Assembly: GCA_945937855.1 (NCBI GenBank)
Contig: CAMEUC010000068.1
Location: 1 to 7,284, forward strand
DNA: 7,284 nucleotides
Source of the DNA: an uncultured Clostridium sp.
Lineage (GTDB): Bacteria; Bacillota; Clostridia; TANB77; CAG-508
Reading direction: 5' to 3'
The notes under the pieces were generated by a model that was not told the DNA's origin, did not search any database, and was given only the letters and a program-made list of their open reading frames with translations. The translations under genes were made by a program, and so were the position numbers. Shown piece after piece: positions 1 through 5,307 of this stretch. Within the stretch, counting starts at the first letter, position 1; every line of letters begins with the position of its first letter.

Positions 1-726
1 AACATCAAAGCAAGTTCTATACTTTTCTAAGTTTTCATCTGAATTTTCATCTAAAAATGCAAATGTTAATGTATTTTGTAGTTTTCCCTCATCCATCATT
101 TTTATGTCTTCTATTAAATCTCCAAATAGTAATGCTTTAGATTTAGTATTTAAATTGTTTCTAATTTCTTCTGGAATTTTCTTATATTCTTTATTTGATG
201 TTGCCATTATATTGTCTAAATCTATTTTTGTCTTTCCATCTTCAAATTCAAAAAAGTTTGAAGTAATTGTCATATTTTCAAATAAGCATTTTTCTTTTCT
301 TAAAAATTCTTTTACAATGTTTCCTACACCAGACGACATTACTACAACTGGAATATTTTTTTCGTTCATTTCTTGTAAGAATTCTTTTGCGCCTTTTCTT
401 AAATATATGTCAGCTGTTTCAACTGCCTTATCTACACTTTCTTTAGTTATATATTCTGCTAAAAGTTTAAAACTTTTTTGTGCCCATTCTTTCATTACTT
501 TTGCTTTTTCTTCTTTTCCTAAAGTATAGTCCAGTTCTAATGGTCTGTATTGATTATAAATTACTGTCCTTTTTTCAAACAGTTCTCCTCCTATGTAATG
601 TGGTATTAACCCTACGGAGGTTTCACTTTTTGGAGTTGTAAGAGTATGGTCAAAATCTGTTATTACAAAATAATCATTATTTAAATTTTCAAAATCTTTT
701 AGCCTTTCTTCTTTTATATATTCCAT
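1..726 (-). CDS. UMPH-1-like pyrimidine 5'-nucleotidase (HAD superfamily), C-terminus cut by window edge
   Basis: Reading leftward from ATG at 726, an open frame of 242 codons runs off base 1 without a stop. HAD motifs are visible: motif I D24-F-D26-H-T28, motif II at M130-S-S-G133, and motif IV as G202-D203 with D207. The stretch between motifs I and II (Y60-R-P-L-E-L-D, then EEK, M-K-E-W, K-S-F-K-L-L) and S156-N-F-F-E-F resemble the UMPH-1 / cytosolic 5'-nucleotidase III family, which removes phosphate from UMP and CMP using Mg2+. Family members are near 290-300 residues, so about 50 residues should lie left of the window. The start is fixed by AAAGGAG just upstream; an in-frame ATG at 747 is unlikely because that ribosome site lies inside its reading frame. 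It lies downstream of pyrG but has its own promoter and riboswitch leader. Family placement is from residue patterns remembered, not a search; exact substrate is inferred. Confidence 0.8.
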   Translation of the reverse strand, partial: MEYIKEERLKDFENLNNDYFVITDFDHTLTTPKSETSVGLIPHYIGGELFEKRTVIYNQYRPLELDYTLGKEEKAKVMKEWAQKSFKLLAEYITKESVDKAVETADIYLRKGAKEFLQEMNEKNIPVVVMSSGVGNIVKEFLRKEKCLFENMTITSNFFEFEDGKTKIDLDNIMATSNKEYKKIPEEIRNNLNTKSKALLFGDLIEDIKMMDEGKLQNTLTFAFLDENSDENLEKYRTCFDV

Positions 727-756
727 ACGACTCCTTTCTTTTTGCATTAAGAAATC

Positions 757-806
757 AAAAAGACTTTTAAAGAAATCGCTTTAAAAAGTGTTTCTTTAAA
801 AGTCTT
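757..806 (-). terminator. Riboswitch-controlled intrinsic terminator (expression platform)
   Basis: On the minus strand AAGACTTTTAAAGAAA (806-791) is a perfect 16-bp inverted repeat of TTTCTTTAAAAGTCTT (775-760), followed by a run of five U (761-757). The 5' arm reuses bases 794-806, which also form the 3' strand of the riboswitch P1 helix and the conserved GAC. Terminator and folded aptamer therefore exclude each other. This fits an ON switch: metal-bound aptamer frees the 3' arm and transcription reaches the nucleotidase gene. Sequence pairing is seen directly; the switching direction is inferred. Confidence 0.85.
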
Positions 807-882
807 GCTTACCTTTTAGGTTTACTAACCAGTTAAAAACGAGTTTGTTGATTAGTAAGTTTTAAGCTACTCCCTTTTAAAA
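794..882 (-). promoter_or_regulatory. yybP-ykoY-type manganese riboswitch aptamer
   Basis: On the minus strand the leader shows the signature elements of the yybP-ykoY family in order: GGGAGTAGC (874-866), ATCAACA (852-846), then GGTAAGCAAGAC (813-802). Pairings support the fold. P1 pairs UUUUAAAAG (882-874) with CUUUUAAAG (802-794); GCUUA (867-863) pairs with UAAGC (811-807); a third stem pairs UUACUAAUC (858-850) with GGUUAGUAA (830-822); a small hairpin ACCU/AGGU sits at 821-811. The L1 internal loop is GGAGUA opposite AAGA, as in the Mn2+-binding loop of the family. Family members sense Mn2+ and usually control Mn exporters (MntP, TerC-like, P-type ATPases). Here the next gene is a HAD nucleotidase. 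The third G of the canonical GGGGAGUA loop is retained but the first is A, matched by U on the other strand. Confidence 0.85.
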
Positions 883-921
883 TTATAAAGAGTAATTCGT
901 GCATATTCATTTTCCGTAAAT

Positions 922-950
922 ATAATATATAATTTTTTTAAATTTGTCAA
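922..950 (-). promoter_or_regulatory. Promoter of the riboswitch / nucleotidase transcript
   Basis: Minus strand: perfect -35 TTGACA (950-945), 17-bp spacer, -10 TATTAT (927-922). A start near 915 gives a leader of about 190 nt holding the riboswitch and terminator. The promoter begins 15 bases beyond the pyrG stop codon, so the nucleotidase has expression independent of pyrG. Confidence 0.8.
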
Positions 951-964
951 GATTTATTAAAAAT

Positions 965-2566
965 TTATTTTTCTTTTGCTGCTTTTACCAACCCTACAAA
1001 TAATGGTGCTGGGTTATTTGGTCTTGATTTTAGTTCTGGGTGGAATTGTCCTGCTATAAAATATGGATGTGATGGCAATTCTACAATCTCAACTAAACTT
1101 CCATCTGGCGATGTGCCTGAGGCAATAAGTCCAGCTTCTTCTAATTGTTGTTTATATTCATTATTATATTCAAATCTATGTCTATGTCTTTCTGAGATTT
1201 TAGTTTTTCCGTAAACTTTACTAGCCAAAGTTCCTTCTTTTATTATACAATCATATGCACCCAATCTCATTGTTCCGCCTTTTTTGTCTATGTTTTTTTG
1301 TTCCTCCATAATATGAATCACTGGATTATTTGTGTTCTCATCAAATTCTAATGAATTTGCATCTTTTAAACCTAATACATTTCTTGCAAATTCCACAACC
1401 GCCATTTGCATTCCAAGGCATATTCCAAGGAACGGAACTTTATTTTCTCTTGCATATTTTATTGTTTCTATTTTGCCTTCAATTCCTCTATTTCCAAATC
1501 CACCTGGAACAATTATTCCTTGGTATTTTCCTAAAATATCTTTTGAGTTTTTTGCTGTTATAGTTTCACAATCTATTAGGTCAATATCTACATTTACATC
1601 ATTTGCAAATCCTGCATGTTTTAAGCTTTCCATTACAGAAATATATGAGTCATCTAATTGTACATATTTCCCAACAATTGCAATCTTAACACTTTTATCT
1701 CCAATATGTCTAATGTGTTCTATCATTTCCTCCCATTGTGAATTGTTTGGTTCTATATTTCCTAATTTCAAATGCTTGCATACTTCTCTTGCTAATCCTT
1801 CTTTTTCTAGCAATAATGGGACTGCATATAAATTATCTGCAGTAGTATTTTGTATTACACTTGTTTTTCTAACATTACAAAATAGTGCAAGTTTTTCTCT
1901 TACAACATCGGTAATTTCCCTTTCAGTTCTACACACTAAAATATCGGGTTTTATTCCTAAACTTTGTAATTCTTTCACCGAGTGCTGTGTTGGCTTAGAT
2001 TTTATTTCATTTGATCCAGAAATATAAGGAAGTAATGTTACATGAATATATAACACATCTTCAGGATCTTTTTCTAATCCTACTTGTCTAATTGCTTCTA
2101 TTATTGAAAGTCCCTCAATATCCCCAACTGTTCCTCCAACTTCAGTTATTACAATATCTATGTATGTATTATCAAAACTATAGATTTTTTCTTTAATTTC
2201 ATTTGTAATATGAGGAATTACTTGCACAGTTTTTCCTAAGTAATCTCCTCTTCTTTCTTTTTCAATTACATTAGAATAAATTTTTCCCATTGTAATACTA
2301 GAGTTTTTAGTTAAATTCTCATCTATAAATCTTTCATAATGTCCTAAATCCAAATCTGTTTCTGCGCCATCATCTGTAACAAAAACCTCTCCATGCTCAT
2401 ATGGGCTCATTGTTCCTGGATCCACATTTATATATGGATCAAATTTTTGTATTGTTATTTTATAACCTCTATTCTTTAATAATCTTCCAAGTGATGCAGC
2501 AGTAATACCTTTACCAAGCCCAGATACTACCCCACCTGTTACAAATATGTATTTTGTTTTTTTCAT
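965..2566 (-). CDS. pyrG: CTP synthase (glutamine-hydrolysing)
   Basis: Makes CTP from UTP, ATP and glutamine in the cytosol, the last step of de novo pyrimidine nucleotide synthesis. The 533-residue product matches the usual length of about 535. The N-terminal synthetase domain has the P-loop-like GGVVSGLGKG (11-20), then KFDPYINVDPGTM and the HGEVFVTDDGAETDLDLGHY block. The C-terminal class I glutaminase domain has PGGFG (354-358), nucleophile C383 in GICLGMQ, and H509/E511 in FHPEL completing the triad. Nothing essential is missing. The start at 2566 is chosen because GGGAGG lies five bases upstream; an in-frame ATG at 2605 would lie inside the attenuator hairpin and add 13 atypical residues. 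It follows the HIT gene on the same strand, and expression probably passes through the terminator-like hairpin in its leader. Confidence 0.97.
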   Translation of the reverse strand: MKKTKYIFVTGGVVSGLGKGITAASLGRLLKNRGYKITIQKFDPYINVDPGTMSPYEHGEVFVTDDGAETDLDLGHYERFIDENLTKNSSITMGKIYSNVIEKERRGDYLGKTVQVIPHITNEIKEKIYSFDNTYIDIVITEVGGTVGDIEGLSIIEAIRQVGLEKDPEDVLYIHVTLLPYISGSNEIKSKPTQHSVKELQSLGIKPDILVCRTEREITDVVREKLALFCNVRKTSVIQNTTADNLYAVPLLLEKEGLAREVCKHLKLGNIEPNNSQWEEMIEHIRHIGDKSVKIAIVGKYVQLDDSYISVMESLKHAGFANDVNVDIDLIDCETITAKNSKDILGKYQGIIVPGGFGNRGIEGKIETIKYARENKVPFLGICLGMQMAVVEFARNVLGLKDANSLEFDENTNNPVIHIMEEQKNIDKKGGTMRLGAYDCIIKEGTLASKVYGKTKISERHRHRFEYNNEYKQQLEEAGLIASGTSPDGSLVEIVELPSHPYFIAGQFHPELKSRPNNPAPLFVGLVKAAKEK

Positions 2567-2577
2567 AGTAACCTCCC

Positions 2578-2633
2578 AAAATAAAAATAGATTTAAAAAA
2601 CTCACCCCAAAATGGGGTTTTTTTTAAATCTAT
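2578..2633 (-). terminator. Attenuator hairpin in the pyrG leader
   Basis: Minus strand: ATAGATTTAAAAAA (2633-2620) pairs perfectly with TTTTTTAAATCTAT (2600-2587); an inner ACCCC/GGGGT stem closes an ATTTT loop. It is followed by TTTTTATTTT, and the pyrG Shine-Dalgarno GGGAGG begins at the very next base. No promoter can fit between hairpin and gene, so pyrG transcription must pass it; it is best read as a transcription attenuator. It could also stop transcripts arriving from hit. Regulation of pyrG by attenuation is known in Bacillus and Lactococcus. Confidence 0.75.
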
Positions 2634-2649
2634 CATCTTAATATTATGT

Positions 2650-2676
2650 ATTATATTTTAACATTTTTTTTGTAAG
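2650..2676 (-). promoter_or_regulatory. Candidate pyrG promoter
   Basis: Minus strand -10 TATAAT (2655-2650) is perfect; the best -35 is a weak CTTACA (2676-2671) at a short 15-bp spacing. Transcription would begin near 2643, about ten bases before the attenuator hairpin, the same compact arrangement as in the Bacillus pyrG leader. A 14-bp palindrome, TTGTAAGATTACAA (2670-2683), overlaps the -35 region and could be a regulator site; this is speculative. Confidence 0.5.
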
Positions 2677-2713
2677 ATTACAAGAGTTTTGGAAAAATAT
2701 TGTAGATTTATTG

Positions 2714-2734
2714 TTATAGTTCAGCAAACTATAA
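2714..2734 (-). other. Small hairpin just past the hit stop codon
   Basis: Minus strand TTATAGTT (2734-2727) pairs perfectly with AACTATAA (2721-2714) around a TGCTG loop, seven bases after the hit stop codon. There is no U-run after it, so it is at best a weak terminator or a 3'-end-protecting hairpin. Confidence 0.35.
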
Positions 2735-2740
2735 TAATAA

Positions 2741-3088
2741 TTAATCGCCAATTTTAGTTCCTAATTTTTTTCCGCCTATTAAATGGAAGTGTAAATGTTT
2801 AACCTCTTGTCCTCCATCTTCTCCACAGTTTACTACTACTCTAAAGCCTTTTTCATCTATACCTTCTTGTTTTGCAATTTTATTTATAACACTATAAATT
2901 CTTCCTACTACAGCTTCATCTTCTTGTTTTAAATCTACTAAACTACTTATATGTTTTTTAGGAATTACTAGCACATGTACTGGTGCTACTGGGTTTATAT
3001 CTCTAAATGCTAATACTTCTTCATCTTCATAAACAATATTTGATGGGATTTCTCCTTTTATTATTTTACAAAATAAACAATCATTCAT
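2741..3088 (-). CDS. HIT-family (HINT/PKCI-type) nucleotide hydrolase
   Basis: A complete 115-residue protein of the histidine-triad superfamily, the usual length for the HINT branch. The triad is H98-L-H100-F-H102-L-I near the C-terminus, with H100 the expected catalytic residue. The N-terminal C4-x2-C7 with K-I-I-K-G-E-I-P-S and the D30-I-N-P-V-A-P-V-H-V-L block are typical. HINT enzymes hydrolyse purine nucleoside phosphoramidates and aminoacyl-adenylates. The gene lies downstream of alaS on the same strand (119-base gap), so clearing stray aminoacyl-AMP is a plausible but unproven role. Start is supported by AAGGAG with an eight-base spacing. A nine-base stretch covering the start codon is complementary to upstream sequence at 3160-3168 and might mask it. 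Confidence 0.93.
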   Translation of the reverse strand: MNDCLFCKIIKGEIPSNIVYEDEEVLAFRDINPVAPVHVLVIPKKHISSLVDLKQEDEAVVGRIYSVINKIAKQEGIDEKGFRVVVNCGEDGGQEVKHLHFHLIGGKKLGTKIGD

Positions 3089-3168
3089 GGTACATTCTCC
3101 TTATCATTTTTAATTTTTTTGAAGTGAGAAGTGTGCTTTTTTTGTATTTTCTTCGAAGTATGTACCAT
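3087..3168 (-). promoter_or_regulatory. Possible start-codon-masking pairing upstream of hit
   Basis: On the minus strand ATGGTACAT (3168-3160) is an exact reverse complement of ATGTACCAT (3095-3087). The second copy begins directly after the Shine-Dalgarno AAGGAGA and contains the first two bases of the hit start codon. In RNA the nine-base helix could occlude initiation. It crosses the heptad-repeat stem (pseudoknot or alternative fold). Complementarity is seen; function is inference. Confidence 0.3.
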
Positions 3169-3203
3169 AAATTACCCACCTCGCACTTCACACCTCTCAC
3201 CTC
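3121..3203 (-). repeat. Heptanucleotide tandem repeat forming an inverted-repeat hairpin between alaS and hit
   Basis: Minus strand, five bases after the alaS stop, four heptamers follow in register: GAGGTGA, GAGGTGT, GAAGTGC, GAGGTGG (3203-3176), consensus GARGTGN. Two further heptamers in the opposite orientation (GAAGTGA GAAGTGT on the plus strand) occupy 3121-3134. The first fifteen bases of the array pair with 3135-3121: on the minus-strand RNA the two sequence differences become G-U pairs, whereas on the plus strand they would be A-C mismatches. The hairpin thus suits the transcribed strand. No U-run follows, so it is not a normal terminator; it may stabilise or process the alaS-hit mRNA, or be a dispersed genomic repeat. 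Confidence 0.6.
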
Positions 3204-3207
3204 TTCT

Positions 3208-4977
3208 CTATAACAATACTGCTTTTATACGTCTTACTCCTGCTGATGATGATTCTTCTTTTTTTATTTTAAATGTTCCAAGCTCTGATGTATTATTTAC
3301 GTGAGGTCCTCCACAAAGTTCCATAGAAACATCTCCAATTTTATATACACTAACTACATCTCCATATTTTTCAATAAACATTGCTTCTGCTCCAAGTTTT
3401 AGTGCATCTTCTTTTTTCATTTCTAATCTTTCTACTGGTATCCCCATTTTTATATATTCATTTACTAATTCTTCTACTTTTTGTTTTTCCTCATCTGTCA
3501 TTTTTGCATCATGTGAAAAGTCAAATCTCATTCTTTCTGCTGTTATATTACTTCCTTTTTGATGTACATGAGGTCCTAGCACTTGTTTTAAAGCAGCATT
3601 TAAAAGGTGTGTTGCTGTATGGTATTTAGTTTCCATTTCTCCTGTTGATGCAAGTCCTCCTTTAAATTTTCCCGTTGCTCCTTCTCTTGATTTTGCTTGA
3701 TGCTCTGCAAATTTTTCTTCAAAGCCCTTTGTATCAACTTCTAAGTTTCTCTCTTTTGCAAGTTCAACTGTTAATTCAATCGGAAAACCATAAGTATCAT
3801 ATAATTTAAAGCTATTTTCTTTATCTATTAGATTTCCTTCTAAATGAGATACTATTTTTTCAAATTCTCTTAAACCTTTTTCTAAAGTTCTATTAAATTT
3901 TATTTTCTCATTTTCTAATACATCTAAAATTACTTGTCTGTTACGTTCTAGTTCCGCATAATATGGCGCATATTGGTCTATTATTAAGTTCGCAAGTTCT
4001 TTTTCCCAAGAGCTATTTATATCTATTTCTAGATTTTTAGCATATCTAATAATTCTTCTAATTAGTCTTCTTAAGATATAACCTTGGTCTGTATTTGAAG
4101 GTTTAATTCCTGAGTCATCACCACTAATTACTACAACTGCTCTCATATGATCTGCAATAATTCTCATTGCTTTAGTGTATCTTTCGTCATCATATGATTT
4201 GCCAGAAATTTCTTCTATTTTTTCTATAACATCTTTCCAAACAGATGACTTATAATTATCTGTTTGGCCTTCTAAAATAGCTGTGACTCTTTCTACTCCT
4301 AAGCCAGTATCAACATTTTTATGTGCTAATGGTTTAAAAGTTCCATCTGCTTCATGGTTATATTGCATGAACACATTGTTCCAAATTTCTACCCAAGTTT
4401 CATCTTCAGGGTCAAATTTTTCTGGAACAGCTTCGCTACCTCTCCAATAAAAAATTTCTGTATCTGGTCCACATGGTCCTGTAGATTCCATATTAGGCCA
4501 CCAGTTATTTTCTTCTCCTAAAAATGCTATTCTATTTTTATTTATTCCTAAAGACTCCCAAACTTCAGCCGATTCATTATCTGCTGGCACAATACTATTT
4601 CCTTTAAAAACTGTAACTGCCAATTTTTCTACTGGAATATTTAATCTTTTAGTTAATAACTCAAAACTCCAAGTAATAGACTCTTTCTTAAAATAATCTC
4701 CTAAAGACCAGTTTCCTAGCATTTCAAAAAAAGTATGATGAGTATTATCTCCTATTGAATCTAAATCATTTGTTCTAAAACATTTTTGAACATCTGTAAG
4801 TCTTTTTCCTTCTGGATGTGGTTCTCCTTTTAGATATGGTACTAGTGGTTGCATTCCAGCTGTATTAAATAAACATGTTGGGTCGTTTTCTGGTATAATT
4901 GGTGCACTAGGTATAATCTTGTGCCCTTTTTCTTCAAAAAATTTTAAGTATGTGTTTTTTAAATCTATGTTTTGCAT
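3208..4977 (-). CDS. alaS: Alanyl-tRNA synthetase, short form lacking the C-terminal DHHA1/C-Ala domain
   Basis: Charges tRNA-Ala with alanine in the cytosol. At 589 residues it is far below the common length of about 875. The class II catalytic core is intact: the L36-F-N-T-A-G-M-Q block, motif 2 with R68 in K-C-F-R-T-N-D, N-N-W-W near 157-160, G167-P-C-G-P-D, and motif 3 D223-T-G-L-G-V-E-R. The tRNA-binding region follows (D297-Q-G-Y-I-L-R-R-L-I-R-R). The editing domain has all four zinc ligands: H453 and H457 in HTATH, C555 and H559 in CGGPH. The protein ends right after the AGVRRIKAV segment that closes the editing domain, so the coiled linker and DHHA1 domain are absent; no remnant is seen downstream. 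Start is set by TAAGGAGG seven bases upstream. A paralogue of normal length elsewhere cannot be excluded. Confidence 0.93.
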   Translation of the reverse strand: MQNIDLKNTYLKFFEEKGHKIIPSAPIIPENDPTCLFNTAGMQPLVPYLKGEPHPEGKRLTDVQKCFRTNDLDSIGDNTHHTFFEMLGNWSLGDYFKKESITWSFELLTKRLNIPVEKLAVTVFKGNSIVPADNESAEVWESLGINKNRIAFLGEENNWWPNMESTGPCGPDTEIFYWRGSEAVPEKFDPEDETWVEIWNNVFMQYNHEADGTFKPLAHKNVDTGLGVERVTAILEGQTDNYKSSVWKDVIEKIEEISGKSYDDERYTKAMRIIADHMRAVVVISGDDSGIKPSNTDQGYILRRLIRRIIRYAKNLEIDINSSWEKELANLIIDQYAPYYAELERNRQVILDVLENEKIKFNRTLEKGLREFEKIVSHLEGNLIDKENSFKLYDTYGFPIELTVELAKERNLEVDTKGFEEKFAEHQAKSREGATGKFKGGLASTGEMETKYHTATHLLNAALKQVLGPHVHQKGSNITAERMRFDFSHDAKMTDEEKQKVEELVNEYIKMGIPVERLEMKKEDALKLGAEAMFIEKYGDVVSVYKIGDVSMELCGGPHVNNTSELGTFKIKKEESSSAGVRRIKAVLL

Positions 4978-5003
4978 AACTTGTCCTCCTTAAAAACACG
5001 TAT

Positions 5004-5033
5004 ATTATACCTCTTTTATATTCTATTTTTCAA
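5004..5033 (-). promoter_or_regulatory. alaS promoter
   Basis: Minus strand -35 TTGAAA (5033-5028), 18-bp spacer, perfect -10 TATAAT (5009-5004). The predicted leader is only about 20 nt, so there is no room for a T-box or other riboregulator. The -35 sits in a short inverted repeat, TCTATT/AATAGA (5022-5037), of unknown meaning. Confidence 0.7.
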
Positions 5034-5080
5034 TAGATTTTAGGAAATTTAAGTAAATTACAATTTATCTACCCCTTTCC

Positions 5081-5109
5081 TTGCATATTACAGTATTTTG
5101 TAGTAAAAT
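5081..5109 (+). promoter_or_regulatory. Candidate serS promoter
   Basis: TTGCAT (5081-5086), 17-bp spacer, TAAAAT (5104-5109), giving a start near 5116 and a leader of about 190 nt. It diverges from the alaS promoter with about 50 bases between the -35 boxes. A second weak possibility is TTGGGG/TATAAA around 5250-5278, which would bypass most of the leader. Confidence 0.5.
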
Positions 5110-5123
5110 ATTATAAGTTTAAT

Positions 5124-5304
5124 GGAGGGGTTATTGTGAAAAATAAATTTTTCACAATAACGCTACTATCGCTATTGCCTTTGAGATTTCCTCTCTTCGT
5201 TCGGAAACTCAAATCGGCAAATAAAAACCCCTTTCATTCTCGCATTTATTGGGGGTTTTAATAAAATATTTTATAAAGCATTATGCTCGAATGGGGGTTT
5301 TTAT
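5124..5304 (+). promoter_or_regulatory. Structured serS leader with competing hairpins (no T-box)
   Basis: Three consecutive helices fill the serS leader. Hairpin A: TTATTGTGAAAAA (5131-5143) pairs perfectly with 5148-5160. Hairpin B: TTGCC-TTTGAG-TTTCC (5175-5191) pairs with GGAAA-CTCAAA-GGCAA (5203-5220), with small bulges. Element C: ATAAAAACCCC (5221-5231) pairs perfectly with GGGGTTTTTAT (5294-5304), extended by CATTC/GAATG and GCAT/ATGC. The same C-run can instead pair with GGGGTTTT at 5252-5259 or AGGGGTT at 5126-5132. The last G-run (5293-5297) is the only candidate Shine-Dalgarno for serS and is followed by TTTTT, so element C could either terminate transcription or hide the ribosome site. 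No T-box consensus is present. An inserted MITE-like repeat is an alternative explanation. Confidence 0.5.
5136..5261 (+). CDS. Possible 41-residue leader peptide upstream of serS
   Basis: A GTG start follows GGAGGGG (5124-5130) at a five-base spacing and opens 41 codons ending in TAA at 5259. The peptide begins M-K-N-K-F-F-T-I-T-L-L-S-L-L-P-L, which is hydrophobic, then turns basic. It has three serine codons but no serine run, so classic serine-starvation attenuation is not suggested. Its codons coincide with hairpins A and B, so its protein-like look may be accidental. A ribosome translating it would unfold those helices and alter element C pairing. I recognise no family. Confidence 0.2.
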   Translation: MKNKFFTITLLSLLPLRFPLFVRKLKSANKNPFHSRIYWGF

Positions 5305-5307
5305 ATT

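Noticed and set aside
104..529. Plus-strand open frame of 141 codons
   Set aside because: Lies opposite the nucleotidase gene, whose HAD motifs are clear on the minus strand; product is low-complexity Ser/Phe/Leu.
794..882. NiCo (czcD) or other metal riboswitch
   Set aside because: The conserved loop words match yybP-ykoY in order and spacing; NiCo-type GGGACAGGCAG-like elements are absent.
1332..2027. Long plus-strand open frame opposite pyrG
   Set aside because: It is antisense to a fully conserved CTP synthase, has no ribosome site and its product resembles no family; a shadow of AT-rich codon usage.
2566..2605. Earlier pyrG start at 2605
   Set aside because: It falls within the attenuator hairpin, lacks a ribosome site and adds residues absent from the family; GGGAGG supports 2566.
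3121..3203. CRISPR array
   Set aside because: The repeats are contiguous heptamers without spacers and there are no cas genes nearby.
3007..3629. Plus-strand open frames opposite hit and alaS
   Set aside because: Leu/Phe-rich antisense shadows of conserved minus-strand genes, with no ribosome sites.
5110..5307. T-box riboswitch upstream of serS
   Set aside because: The leader is long enough and serS is a usual target, but no T-box core (TGGnACCGCG) or recognisable Stem I is present.
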